From NCBI GenBank assembly GCA_964504335.1, contig CAZDET010000005.1, forward strand, positions 62,001 through 126,000: 64,000 nucleotides of DNA, in the 5' to 3' direction. Below, piece after piece: positions 27,253 to 36,602 of this stretch. Below the pieces are notes generated by a model. That model was not told the DNA's origin and ran no database searches. It was given only the letters and a program-made list of their open reading frames with translations. The position numbers were made by a program, and so were the translations under genes. The stretch's first letter is position 1, and each line of letters begins with the position of its first letter. Origin of the DNA: CAZDET01 sp964504335 (lineage in GTDB: Bacteria > Bacteroidota > Bacteroidia > Chitinophagales > Saprospiraceae).

Positions 27253-29730
27253 ATGCATCAAATTGATGATACTCCACCTTCGGCTGCCGGGCGTTTTGCG
27301 GATGTCATCCTGCCGCTGGCCACGGAAAAACCCTATACCTATCACGTCCCGGAGGCGCTAATCACGCCCCTACAGCCAGGGATGCGCGTAGAGGTGCCCT
27401 TCGGCAAAAACAAGCGGTACGCGGGCATTGTACTGCGGCTACACAATCAGGCCCCCGCCCACCGGACGAAGCCACTCCTCTCGCTGATTGATCAAGCCCC
27501 AATCGTCACCGGGCATCAGCTCGCCTTTTGGCAATGGTTGGGCTCTTACTACCAATCCACCCTCGGCGAAATCATGACTGCCGCTCTACCGGCCCACCTG
27601 AAACTGACCAGCGAGACGCGCGTGACGCTCGGCCCGCTTTTTCACGATGATGCGACCCACCTGGACGAAAAGGAATACCTTATCGCCGAGGCGCTGACGA
27701 TTCAGGAATCGCTCACTCTGGGCGAAATTCAAGGGATTCTGCAGCAAAAGACCATTTACCCGATCATTCGCCGCCTGCTCGACAAGCGCATCATCTACCT
27801 CGAAGAGCAACTCCAGCAGCGCTACCAGCCCCGGTCGGTGCGCTGCGTCCGTCTGGCCGAACCCTACGCGACCGATCCCGAGCAGTATCACCACGCCTTC
27901 GACCTCGTAGCCCGTTCTGATCGCCAGACCGCCGTGCTGATGGAGTTCATTCAGACCAACCGGCAACAGGCCTTCGTGCGGCAGCAAGACCTCACCAAGC
28001 GCACCGGTGCCGATAGCTCCGTCGTTAAAGCGATGGTCAAAAAGGGGATTTTCGAAGTCTACGACCGCGAGGTAAGCCGCCTGGGCAGCTACGAGGAGGA
28101 AACGGTTTCCTCCTCGGCCCTTTCAGAACAGCAGCAGGAAGCCCTGCAAGCGATCCGCGGTCATTTCCAGGCCGATCGCCCGGTGCTGCTCTGGGGCGTA
28201 ACGGGCAGTGGCAAAACCCGTGTCTACCTCGAGTTAATCCAGGAGGTAATTCAGCGCGGTGGTCAGGTGCTGTATCTGCTTCCCGAAATTGCCCTCACTA
28301 CCCAGATCATCCAGCGGCTACAGCGCGTTCTTGGGGATGCCGTGGCGATCTATCATTCCCGTATTTCCAACAATGAACGAGTCGAACTGTGGCAGCAGGT
28401 ACTAGCCGGAAAGTCGGCGATTGTCGGGCCCCGGTCCGCTCTGTTTTTGCCTTTTCAACAGCTGGAGTTGGTGATTATCGACGAAGAGCACGACCCATCT
28501 TTCAAACAGCAAGACCCCAATCCGCGCTATCACGGCCGGGATGCGGCCGTATTCCTCGCTCATCTCCACGGTGCCAAAGTGCTGATGGGGACGGCCACGC
28601 CCTCCCTGGAATCTATGCAAAACGCCGAACAGGGGAAATACGGCCTGGTCGAAATGCCCGAGCGGTTCGGAGGGGTACAACTTCCGGAAATTCAGATCGC
28701 CGACGTCCGCGAAGAGCTGCGGCAGCGCAAGCTGCAGTCGCATTTTTCCACCCCCTTGATCGAGGCGCTGAAGGCGACACTCGAGCGGAACGAACAGGCC
28801 ATCCTGTTTCAAAACCGCCGGGGATACGCTCCTACCTATCGCTGCCCTACCTGTGGCTGGCACAGCGAATGCATCAATTGCGACGTCAGCCTCACCTACC
28901 ATCGCTACCAACACAGCCTGAAATGCCACTACTGCGGCTATACCACCCGGCTGCCGGAGGCTTGCCCGGCCTGTGGGGAGCAGCAACTACAACTACAGGG
29001 GTTCGGCACCGAGAAAATCGAAGACGAGTTGAAAATCTACCTGCCGGAAGCTCGCATTGCCCGGATGGACCTGGATACCGTGCGGGGGAAACACGCCCAC
29101 GCCAAATTGCTCCAGCAATTCGAATCGGGTGAACTGGACGTACTGGTAGGAACGCAAATGGTCACAAAAGGGCTCGACTTCGAGCGCGTCGGGCTAGTGG
29201 GCGTGATCAGCGCCGACCAACTGTTACACTTTCCCGATTTCCGGGCTACGGAGCGAGCGTTTCAACTGCTGGTACAAGTAGCGGGAAGAGCTGGACGCAA
29301 GCACCGACAGGGGCAGGTCATTATCCAGACCTTCAACCCCACCCACCCGGTACTGGACGAGGTCATCCAAAACGATTTTCAGCGCTTTTTCCAACGCGAA
29401 GTCCGGGAGCGGAAAGAATTCGGGTATCCCCCCTTCATTCGGCTCATTCGCATCACCCTTCAGCACAAGCGCAGCGAGGTAAGCGAGGAAGCCGCTAAAT
29501 TGCTCGCCCTCTGGCTGAAGGCAGATCTCGCCGATTGGGTGATTGGCCCCGCTGCTCCTTACGTCGGTCGGGTACGCAATTATTATTTGCAGGATATTCT
29601 CCTAAAAATCCCTCGCAGCAGCAAGCAGTTGCAACGGGCGAAGCAACTCATTCGACAGGCCCGCCACCGGCTGGCGAAATCAGATGGCCTGACGACCGTG
29701 CGGGTGAAGGTGGATGTGGATCCGATGTAG
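27253..29730 (+). CDS. priA: PriA, primosomal replication restart helicase
   Basis: 825 residues from ATG at 27253. The frame is open further upstream to 26962, but that extension runs through AT-rich intergenic sequence, so the 27253 start is preferred. An N-terminal DNA-binding domain (PYTYHVPEALITPLQPGMRV) precedes the helicase core: Walker A GVTGSGKTRVYLELI (about residue 314) and DEEH (about 409). A zinc region with eight cysteines lies at ~530-576 (CPTCGWHSECINC, CHYCGY, CPACGEQQL). PriA reloads the replisome at stalled forks. An AT-rich run upstream (27100-27240) could hold its promoter. Confidence 0.93.
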   Translation: MHQIDDTPPSAAGRFADVILPLATEKPYTYHVPEALITPLQPGMRVEVPFGKNKRYAGIVLRLHNQAPAHRTKPLLSLIDQAPIVTGHQLAFWQWLGSYYQSTLGEIMTAALPAHLKLTSETRVTLGPLFHDDATHLDEKEYLIAEALTIQESLTLGEIQGILQQKTIYPIIRRLLDKRIIYLEEQLQQRYQPRSVRCVRLAEPYATDPEQYHHAFDLVARSDRQTAVLMEFIQTNRQQAFVRQQDLTKRTGADSSVVKAMVKKGIFEVYDREVSRLGSYEEETVSSSALSEQQQEALQAIRGHFQADRPVLLWGVTGSGKTRVYLELIQEVIQRGGQVLYLLPEIALTTQIIQRLQRVLGDAVAIYHSRISNNERVELWQQVLAGKSAIVGPRSALFLPFQQLELVIIDEEHDPSFKQQDPNPRYHGRDAAVFLAHLHGAKVLMGTATPSLESMQNAEQGKYGLVEMPERFGGVQLPEIQIADVREELRQRKLQSHFSTPLIEALKATLERNEQAILFQNRRGYAPTYRCPTCGWHSECINCDVSLTYHRYQHSLKCHYCGYTTRLPEACPACGEQQLQLQGFGTEKIEDELKIYLPEARIARMDLDTVRGKHAHAKLLQQFESGELDVLVGTQMVTKGLDFERVGLVGVISADQLLHFPDFRATERAFQLLVQVAGRAGRKHRQGQVIIQTFNPTHPVLDEVIQNDFQRFFQREVRERKEFGYPPFIRLIRITLQHKRSEVSEEAAKLLALWLKADLADWVIGPAAPYVGRVRNYYLQDILLKIPRSSKQLQRAKQLIRQARHRLAKSDGLTTVRVKVDVDPM

Positions 29731-29747
29731 TGTGGGTGTGGGTGTGG
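29731..29747. repeat. Short TGTGGG tandem repeat
   Basis: TGTGGG repeated nearly three times in the 17 bases between the priA stop and the convergent lactonase stop. A small microsatellite, possibly variable in copy number. Confidence 0.6.
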
Positions 29748-30647
29748 TTAGAAGCGGAAGGGATCTACCGGGAGGCCTTTAAAACCGGGGGTGGCTTGGA
29801 AGACGCTGCCGGCCAGCGGGAAGCGGTCGGCTTCTTCGGGAGTGAGGTCTTTGCGGGCGGTGGTGATGTATAGAATGTCTAAATCGGGGCCGCCGAAGGT
29901 GCAAGAGGTGACGTGAGGGGCGGGCACTTCCACCAGGTACAGCGTTTGGCCCGTATCGGGGTGGTAGCGTGCTACGCAGGCGCCGCCATAGTGTGCTATC
30001 CAGAGCATACCTTCCGTGTCGATCGTCATTCCGTCGGGGAAGCCACGCTCGGGGAGTATTGGGAAACAAACGCGCTCATTGGACAAGTGCCCGGAGGAAA
30101 AGTCGACGTCGAAAGCGACCACCCGGCGGGTAGGGCTATCGATGTAATACAACGTACGACCGTCGGGCGACCAGGCCAAGCCGTTGGAAATGGTACGCTT
30201 GCCGGTGAGTTTTTCTACTTCCAGACTTTCGTTCAACAGGTAGAGCGACCCCATTTCCTCCTCTTCCTGCTTATGCATGGTTCCGATGTAAAACCGGCCC
30301 AGGGAATCGCATTTACCATCGTTGGACCGGTTGTTGAGCAGATCGGCTTCGAAGGGGGTGATTTCTTCGATATCCCCCTCTTCCGGAAAAAACCGAATGA
30401 TGCGATCTTCCTGAGCCACCAGTAGCCCCCCCTGCTCGATGGGTAGTACCACACTTATCATCCGATCGAAATCGTAGTAGGTCGCCCGCTTTAGAGAGGT
30501 GGGTAGGTAGTAGAACCGCCCGTCGAGAATATCCACCACGAACAGCGCCTGGTCCTGCGGCGACCAAATGGGGCCTTCCCCGAGCCGCATATCGCTTTGG
30601 AAGAAGGTGGTGGCCGTTTGTCGCGGGGGGTGCGGATTATTTTCCAT
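29748..30647 (-). CDS. SMP-30/gluconolactonase/LRE family protein
   Basis: 299 residues, a six-bladed propeller. Family metal-site motifs are visible: GEGPIWSPQDQALFVVDILD with the first-blade glutamate, ISNGLAWSPDGRTLYYIDSP with Asn and Asp, and GFPDGMTIDTEGMLWIAHYG. These enzymes hydrolyse sugar lactones using a divalent metal. No signal peptide is present, so it acts in the cytoplasm. It is 15 bases downstream of the potassium channel gene on the same strand and convergent with priA. The exact substrate is unknown. Confidence 0.9.
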   Translation of the reverse strand: MENNPHPPRQTATTFFQSDMRLGEGPIWSPQDQALFVVDILDGRFYYLPTSLKRATYYDFDRMISVVLPIEQGGLLVAQEDRIIRFFPEEGDIEEITPFEADLLNNRSNDGKCDSLGRFYIGTMHKQEEEEMGSLYLLNESLEVEKLTGKRTISNGLAWSPDGRTLYYIDSPTRRVVAFDVDFSSGHLSNERVCFPILPERGFPDGMTIDTEGMLWIAHYGGACVARYHPDTGQTLYLVEVPAPHVTSCTFGGPDLDILYITTARKDLTPEEADRFPLAGSVFQATPGFKGLPVDPFRF

Positions 30648-30662
30648 GCTCTGACAGGTGGA

Positions 30663-31715
30663 TTAATGATCGGGCTTTTTGAGGATGCGCTGCAGCGCAT
30701 TCAACTGTTCGGAACTACCTAAAATAATGAAACTGTCGCCCGGTTGTAAAATGGTATCCGGATCCGGATTAACGATGTAGGAACCGGCTCTACTCCGATA
30801 ACCGATGATATTAACGCCGGTTTGCTTGCGGAGGTGCATATCGCGGATAGAAACCCCTCGTTGCGCCTCCGGTATATCTTCGTAGCTGATCTCTTCAAAG
30901 CCGACATCGCCATGGTATTCATCGGTGATGAAGGTAAAAAATTCGACGGCACCGGGCTTGCTGATGAGGGTCGCCATGTAAAACCCCCCGATTTGGTCGG
31001 GCATGACCACGTTGTTAGCGCCTGCTTTGAGCAATTTTTGTTCAGAACGGGGCTGCACGGCCCTGCTGATGATCCGAATGCGCGGGTTGAGCTGGCGCGC
31101 GGAGAATACGATGAAGAGGTTATCGCTGTCATCACTCAAAGCAGTAATGATGGCCCGGGCCCGGCTAATGCCCGCTTCCATTAGGGTCTCGTCTTTGGTG
31201 GCATCTGCATGTAAATAGAGCAAGCGCTTTGGGTCGGCCTGCACTTGTTCGATGACCTGCTCGCTCTGGTCGATAATCACGTAGGGCAATCCGTAATCGT
31301 GGAGTTTTTCTTCGATTACTTTACCGTATCTCCCAAAGCCACAAAGAATGACATGTTGTTCGAGTTGGTCGATTGCCTGCTTGATCTGGCTTTCGTGCAT
31401 GGATCGAAAAATTTGCCCCTCAATGACATAATAGGAAAAGGCTGCTAACAAATACGCAAATACGCCAATATTGACCATAATCAGAATACTGGTAAACACC
31501 CGCCCGGTTTCACTGAGCGGTTCTACCTCCGTGAAGCCAACTGTAGAAATGGTGATGACGGTCATGTAGATGGCATCATTCAGGCTGTAGCTTTCCAGCA
31601 GCATGAATCCGAGGGTACTGATAATCAGCTCTATTAGCAGCAATGCCAACGCAAATCGCCAATCAAGTAAATTGGCGGGAATTCGATCGAGCGATAGAAC
31701 GCTTTTTATTCGCAT
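30663..31715 (-). CDS. Two-helix potassium channel with RCK (TrkA-N/TrkA-C) domains
   Basis: 350 residues. Two membrane helices (about 21-40 and 74-95) flank a pore loop with filter TISTVGFTEVEP (56-66), a variant of TVGYGD. An RCK/TrkA-N Rossmann domain follows (HVILCGFGRYGKVIEEKL from 121, with HADATKDETLMEAG), then a TrkA-C domain (about 250-345, IRDMHLRKQTGVNIIGY, ILQPGDSFIILGS). This is an MthK-like channel plan, gated by ligands bound to the RCK domains. It diverges from an EamA transporter. Confidence 0.9.
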   Translation of the reverse strand: MRIKSVLSLDRIPANLLDWRFALALLLIELIISTLGFMLLESYSLNDAIYMTVITISTVGFTEVEPLSETGRVFTSILIMVNIGVFAYLLAAFSYYVIEGQIFRSMHESQIKQAIDQLEQHVILCGFGRYGKVIEEKLHDYGLPYVIIDQSEQVIEQVQADPKRLLYLHADATKDETLMEAGISRARAIITALSDDSDNLFIVFSARQLNPRIRIISRAVQPRSEQKLLKAGANNVVMPDQIGGFYMATLISKPGAVEFFTFITDEYHGDVGFEEISYEDIPEAQRGVSIRDMHLRKQTGVNIIGYRSRAGSYIVNPDPDTILQPGDSFIILGSSEQLNALQRILKKPDH

Positions 31716-31818
31716 GCGCTGGAGGATAATGTAGCGAAGCCAAGATAAGCAGCCTCCATCCTTTTGCCCTGGTTTTTAGAACCGAATCGGCAAATGGGGT
31801 ATTTATACAAGACGCCAA

Positions 31819-32727
31819 ATGGGAACCAACGTGGTGCACTCTTCTCTAGAATCAACTCGACCCATATCTCTAAAAGCCTGGCTTGCCTTGTTTGGCCTCA
31901 GCCTGATATGGGGCACATCTTATATTTTGATTAAACGCGGTCTGGAGGTCTATTCGCCCACCCAGGTAGCCTGTATTCGTCTGGCGGTTTCGGCCATTGC
32001 ATTCGTTCCCTTTTTGGCCAATCGCCTCAAGGGGGTTTCGCGGTCGCAACTCAAGTACCTGCTGGTGGTCGGCATCACGGGCACTGCGGGACCGAGTTTT
32101 CTTTTTGCAATCGCCCAAACGGAGGTGAGCAGCTCCGTAGCGGGCATCCTCAATAGCCTCACGCCCATCTTTACGTTGCTGTTGGGCATGTGGTTTTTCG
32201 GTTCGAAACCTTCCCGGTTAAAAAGTATTGGCGTGGTCGTCGGCATGTTAGGGGCCATCAGCCTGGTCGTCTTTGGCCGAAGCGTCGGATTGGAAGGCAA
32301 CCTTTGGTATGGCTTGTTCATCATTCTGGCCACGCTCTGCTATGCTACAAGCACGAATGTAGTAGGCTACTACCTCCGGCAAGTCAGTAGCCTGACTATT
32401 AGTGCCGTATCTTTCAGCATGGTGGGCATTCCCGCCCTCATCTACCTCTTTGTCGGTAGTGGATTTACGAGCGTACTATCCACCCATCCCGGTGCCTGGG
32501 GCGCTCTGGCTGCCGTTGTCGCACTGGCGCTCTTCAGCACCGTACTTGCCTCCGTTATTTTCTTTCGCCTGGTCCAGGTGACGTCGCCGGTCTTCGGCAG
32601 CACGGTGAGCTACCTCGTACCCGTCGTGGCGCTTCTGTGGGGAATCGTCGATGCAGAACAAATCACCCTCCTGCACTTCGTCGGAATGGCATCGATTTTG
32701 GCGGGGGTGTATTTGAGTAGGAAGTAG
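31819..32727 (+). CDS. EamA/DMT family transporter
   Basis: 302 residues with ten predicted membrane helices and two EamA repeats (LFGLSLIWGTSYILIKRGLE at the start of the first; LAVVGIT-type glycine-rich helices; SPVFGSTVSYLVPVVALLWG near the end of the second). DMT transporters move metabolites such as amino acids, nucleotides or drugs; the substrate cannot be inferred. The ATG at 31819 precedes a short polar N terminus. Divergent from the potassium channel gene; about 80 bases lie between its stop and the convergent gamma carbonic anhydrase gene. Confidence 0.88.
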   Translation: MGTNVVHSSLESTRPISLKAWLALFGLSLIWGTSYILIKRGLEVYSPTQVACIRLAVSAIAFVPFLANRLKGVSRSQLKYLLVVGITGTAGPSFLFAIAQTEVSSSVAGILNSLTPIFTLLLGMWFFGSKPSRLKSIGVVVGMLGAISLVVFGRSVGLEGNLWYGLFIILATLCYATSTNVVGYYLRQVSSLTISAVSFSMVGIPALIYLFVGSGFTSVLSTHPGAWGALAAVVALALFSTVLASVIFFRLVQVTSPVFGSTVSYLVPVVALLWGIVDAEQITLLHFVGMASILAGVYLSRK

Positions 32728-32807
32728 TTGTTTTGCCTGGCAAAACATTGGCCCAGCGAATGGTGAGAACCCCCAGGTGCAAAAAGGCCAACGTACTAAA
32801 AGACCAA

Positions 32808-33323
32808 TCACTCCCGATACCACCCGCTGTACATCAAATACGCATCGGCGATCCGTTGGATTGAGTCTTCAAACTGATCGGTGCTGATGGGCTTAATCTT
32901 TCGGGCGGGCACACCTGCGTAAATATGGCCCGATTCGCAAACAGTCTTTTCCAGAACCACGCTTCCGGCTCCGATGAGTACGTTTTCCTCCACTACGGCG
33001 TGATCCATCACGAGGGCCCCCATGCCGATGAGCACGTTGGCGTGTAGGGTACAACCGTGCACGATGGCGCGGTGGCCGATACTCACCCGGTCGCCGATCT
33101 GCGTGGCGGCCCGCTGATAGGTGCCGTGAATAATCGCCCCATCCTGAATATTCACCTTATTCCCGATCCGGATGCTATTGACGTCTCCGCGCACCACTGT
33201 CTGGAACCAAACGCTGCAGTCGTCTCCCATCTGTATATCGCCAATGAGGGTCGCATTGTCTGCCAGCCAGCAGTTTTCGCCGAAGCTCGGAGTGAACCCG
33301 CGCACTGATTTAATAAGGGCCAT
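32808..33323 (-). CDS. Gamma carbonic anhydrase family protein (YrdA/PaaY-like)
   Basis: 171 residues forming a left-handed beta-helix of hexapeptide repeats (IGDIQMGDDCSVWFQTVVRG, then IGNKVNIQDGAIIHGTY). Zinc ligands are H66, H84 and H89 (GDRVSIGHRAIVHGCTLHAN). The short length and lack of the acidic loop place it with YrdA/PaaY-type proteins, whose hydration activity may be weak or redox dependent. Cytoplasmic, no signal peptide. Convergent with the EamA gene. Confidence 0.9.
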   Translation of the reverse strand: MALIKSVRGFTPSFGENCWLADNATLIGDIQMGDDCSVWFQTVVRGDVNSIRIGNKVNIQDGAIIHGTYQRAATQIGDRVSIGHRAIVHGCTLHANVLIGMGALVMDHAVVEENVLIGAGSVVLEKTVCESGHIYAGVPARKIKPISTDQFEDSIQRIADAYLMYSGWYRE

Positions 33324-33359
33324 GTCGGTTGGTTTGGTGATCCATGCCCCAATCTACAA

Positions 33360-33384
33360 ACTTCACACTTCACACTGCACACTA
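33360..33384. repeat. CTTCACA short tandem repeat
   Basis: ACTTCACACTTCACACTGCACACTA-type imperfect tandem repeat in the gap between the gamma carbonic anhydrase start and the lipoprotein stop. Low-complexity pyrimidine/A pattern of a kind also seen at 42645 and 45283. Confidence 0.5.
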
Positions 33385-33387
33385 CAA

Positions 33388-35070
33388 CTACCCTCCAATC
33401 AGCTCGTCGCAGTAATCTTCCGGAATGAGAATGTCTTCGATGACGATCTTTCCCTCCTCGGTTTCGTCGAAAAAGGCCTGTAGGTCAGCATCGCTAGTAG
33501 AAATGAATCCTTCCTGAATTGTCAACTCCGGGATGAGCGCCACATCGTCGCCATAGATGAGCAGCAGGTCGTAGGCGACATTTTTCTGGAGCTTGCTCGT
33601 GCTGAGCTCTCCGACTTCTACCGTAGCCAGGAATTCGTAATCCGGGCAGTTGCTGTTGCTCTGCCGGTAGTACACTTTACCGAAGGGAAGAAACGGAGCT
33701 GCCGGGTCCACATTGGGGCAGGCGGCCACGAGCCGCATTTGGATGGTGGTGTTGCTGGAAGCCGGCGGCGTGAAGTTCCACGTCGAAGAGCCCCCTGGTA
33801 GCAGTAAGGGGATATCGAAGGTATTCAGGATGTTGGCACAACCTGGGTCGAATAAGTCGACCAATTGGAGTTCAACTTCCAGATCGGCCGGTACGCTGGA
33901 AAGCTCGAGTTGCATCAGGTCGTCTGAGCTAAAGAAGGATTCCACTTCCAGCGGCTGTCCGGACATCGGTTCGATGATCTGCAAGGGGAATCCGGCCGGA
34001 AACGCGACCGGCCCGTTGGTATTGATCGTGAGCACGAAAGGGTTGTCGCCCGGGATTAGATTATCCAGTATATCGCCAATCAAAAATTGGGAGAGGTGGT
34101 CGGTGACGAAGGCCGCGATCAGCTTCCCGTCGTTGGTAGTTGCTACTTGTGCTTCGCCGTGGTAGCGCCAGGTATCGCCCACTTCGTCGATGGTCCAGAC
34201 GGGCAGGCGGTCGCCGGGGGCTACGCGCCTCTTCTTAGCGATATTGGCGGTGTTGGCATTGAGCTCCATACTGACGATGACCGGATCGGAAAACGTCTTG
34301 ACGGCTCGCCCTTTCACCGAAAGATCAATGGATACCAGGCCCGCTACCAAAAACTGAATCGGACCGATCACCTGCCCGTTGGCATCGATAATTTCTTCTT
34401 GCAACAACCCGCCGGGCAGGGTGCGCAGGGTCGTACTGTTGCGATTATCCGCATGGCGAAATTCGAGTTGCAGGTTGCCTTCCAGGGTTTCTCCGGTTGC
34501 ATCATTCACGCTTACGCCTTCGGGGATGCGAAGAGAGGCTCGTTCTGACTTCCCGTTTTCCAACCCCGTCTCGATCATAAACTCTTCGGCCGTAAGCACA
34601 CCGTCCATGGGGATGGTGGCGCTAACCGCACTGACTCCGACTGGCAGGCGATTTGTATTTAGCATGGGTACCCGGTAATAGTGGTAGCCTCGATCGTAAA
34701 TGCGAATGGTGCGCTCGGTGGGCTCGTACCCGGGGGCTATGGCCGTGAACGTCAGCTCCAGCGGAATGGCCGGACTGATCTCCATGCGCTTGTCTACTGC
34801 AATCTCCAGGATACCCCGCACCGGATCGATGGCGCGTTTGCCGTCATTCCCATAGATCATATCCGCATCCGGGCCGCTAACCCGAACCGTCAGGCCAACC
34901 GGCTCCCCACCGGCAGCATCGACAAACTGAATGCTCATTGGAATATGAAAAATATCACTTGTGACCGCCAGCTGTAAATCTTCGGCCAAATCTTCCGGAA
35001 TACAGGAAGTGAGCAGGAGGGTAAGAGTAAGTCCCGTGTAAATGGCTCGCATGAAGTCGAATCGTTGCAT
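33388..35070 (-). CDS. Unknown lipoprotein
   Basis: 560 residues beginning with a lipoprotein signal (TLTLLLTSC, C23), followed by several beta-rich Ig-like or carboxypeptidase-regulatory-like segments (IPMSIQFVDAAGGEPVGLTV, ELTFTAIAPGYEPTERTIRI). No catalytic motif is recognisable. Expected to be anchored in the outer membrane. The gene lies 45 bases downstream of a beta-barrel protein gene on the same strand, so the two probably work together, but the role is unknown. M7 (35052) is an alternative start. Confidence 0.82.
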   Translation of the reverse strand: MQRFDFMRAIYTGLTLTLLLTSCIPEDLAEDLQLAVTSDIFHIPMSIQFVDAAGGEPVGLTVRVSGPDADMIYGNDGKRAIDPVRGILEIAVDKRMEISPAIPLELTFTAIAPGYEPTERTIRIYDRGYHYYRVPMLNTNRLPVGVSAVSATIPMDGVLTAEEFMIETGLENGKSERASLRIPEGVSVNDATGETLEGNLQLEFRHADNRNSTTLRTLPGGLLQEEIIDANGQVIGPIQFLVAGLVSIDLSVKGRAVKTFSDPVIVSMELNANTANIAKKRRVAPGDRLPVWTIDEVGDTWRYHGEAQVATTNDGKLIAAFVTDHLSQFLIGDILDNLIPGDNPFVLTINTNGPVAFPAGFPLQIIEPMSGQPLEVESFFSSDDLMQLELSSVPADLEVELQLVDLFDPGCANILNTFDIPLLLPGGSSTWNFTPPASSNTTIQMRLVAACPNVDPAAPFLPFGKVYYRQSNSNCPDYEFLATVEVGELSTSKLQKNVAYDLLLIYGDDVALIPELTIQEGFISTSDADLQAFFDETEEGKIVIEDILIPEDYCDELIGG

Positions 35071-35115
35071 GGGATGGTAATTGAGAAGGTCGATGAATTT
35101 AAGTTTGGGTGATTA

Positions 35116-36306
35116 TTAATCGTCGGAAACTGGCACCAGCTTGAAGGTGTATTCGGTAATGGCTTCGCCGGAATGGAGAACCTGAGCGCGCAGTCGTTCG
35201 TAGCCCCGGCGCACCAGCGAGAATTCATAGGTAATCCCCGTTTGAAGACTCAAAGAGAAGCGGCCGTACTGGTAGCGGCCGGTACGGACAAGTTCCTTGC
35301 TACCATCGGGTTTGATGCGTCGCACATCCATATTGAAAAAATCGATTGGGCGGCCAGATTCTCGGTCTACCGCAAAGCCCTGGAACGTTTGATAAGAAAC
35401 GGGAATGGTGCGCGGAGCCTCCGCCGTGGAGGGCGCAGGTACAGGAGTTGGGGCTTCAAAGGTAGTATCTTGCGGCAGCACCTGACCATCGGGTAATCCC
35501 TCGAGGAATTCATTGAGCAACGAGTTCTCCCGTTGTACCTTTTTGCGGCCTACATCAATTCGATAGCTCACCCGGAGTGCTACACTGGGGTGGAAGCGAT
35601 AATCTGTTAATTTCTCACTCAGGATCGGACCGTTAATGTCATTGCCAGCCAGCAGCCCGGTTCCGAAGACTTCTATTTTGGGGGCACCCCGGTAAAAAGC
35701 ACCCAACTCGAGGCTGGCATTAAACCGCCGGAAGGGCACCGAACGACCAATTCCGATGCCTAAGTACGGAAAAAGAGGCAACTCGGAAGAATAGGCGACG
35801 CTCAGCGACCCCACGTCCTCCGCAGGAATCTCGTAATCATTGAATTGAATGGATCGATCCGCTTCGCCCGATAGGGTGATGTTGTTGTCAAGGCCAACGT
35901 AGAGACCGGCAATCACCCGAAGGTTTTCCCGGCGGTTGAGGCCGTAATCAGCCAGCAACGCGATAGAACTCAGATCAGAGGACAGGTCTGCCAGCACGAC
36001 CTGATCGTCCCATCCGTACTCGTCCGTTTCGATGGAAATGGAGGTGATATCAAATTTCAAGCGGTGATAAGCCAGGCGAAAATTCACTTTGGGGATGAGG
36101 TCAAATGTTACATCCGCACCGAGAATAGCGTTGGTACCGGTACTCAACCCGATACCAATTCCCTGGCGGTGACGCCGATCTTTGGAGCCTCCCGCGACTT
36201 CATCAAACTGAGCGGTCAGTTCCGGAGAGTACAAAAGCCCGAGGGCGACCAGTACGATGCACGACCATCGATACGGCCCGGAGAGGGGTACGTATTGTTC
36301 AATCAT
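35116..36306 (-). CDS. Putative outer-membrane beta-barrel protein with C-terminal CarboxypepD-reg-like domain
   Basis: 396 residues. An N-terminal hydrophobic segment (WSCIVLVALGLLYSPELTAQ) is a likely signal peptide. About 230 residues of alternating beta strands follow (FRLAYHRLKFDITSISIETD, LIPKVNFRLAY, FNASLELGAFYRG), as in small outer-membrane barrels. A Pro-rich linker (APTPVPAPSTAEAP) leads to a small beta domain (SYQTFQGFAVDRESGRPIDF, YEFSLVRRGYERLRAQV). Probably paired with the downstream lipoprotein. Function unknown; not a known family I can name with confidence. Confidence 0.75.
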   Translation of the reverse strand: MIEQYVPLSGPYRWSCIVLVALGLLYSPELTAQFDEVAGGSKDRRHRQGIGIGLSTGTNAILGADVTFDLIPKVNFRLAYHRLKFDITSISIETDEYGWDDQVVLADLSSDLSSIALLADYGLNRRENLRVIAGLYVGLDNNITLSGEADRSIQFNDYEIPAEDVGSLSVAYSSELPLFPYLGIGIGRSVPFRRFNASLELGAFYRGAPKIEVFGTGLLAGNDINGPILSEKLTDYRFHPSVALRVSYRIDVGRKKVQRENSLLNEFLEGLPDGQVLPQDTTFEAPTPVPAPSTAEAPRTIPVSYQTFQGFAVDRESGRPIDFFNMDVRRIKPDGSKELVRTGRYQYGRFSLSLQTGITYEFSLVRRGYERLRAQVLHSGEAITEYTFKLVPVSDD

Positions 36307-36526
36307 AGTGGATGTGGATTATAGTGTCAGGGATATAGCCTATACTGAAAACACTGAGGATAGTTAGCTCGGCCTCGCCGGGTGGGGGGCGGGGCGATGC
36401 AGCTTGATTATTGACCGATCGAAATTTTTTAAGGGATTGGATGGAATAGGGACCGGCCTCTTGAAAGGAGAATACGGTAGGAACGGCTTTTTGTTACCCC
36501 CCTTCCCGATTATTGTGCAGAAGGTC

Positions 36527-36562
36527 AAAAAAAAGAAAGGGTGATGCCCATCGGCATCCCCC
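36527..36562 (-). terminator. Rho-independent terminator after the EF-G paralogue
   Basis: On the minus strand the hairpin GGGGATGCC / GGCATCACCC (36562-36539, one bulge) is followed by TTTCTTTTTTTT (36538-36527). It lies about 40 bases past the EF-G paralogue stop. Confidence 0.8.
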
Positions 36563-36602
36563 TCTCGCATTACTGCTGTTTACTTCTTGTAGCTGATTTG
36601 GA

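Noticed and set aside
36364..36570. 68-codon minus-strand frame downstream of the EF-G paralogue
   Set aside because: It begins within the terminator and is Pro-rich and random in appearance.
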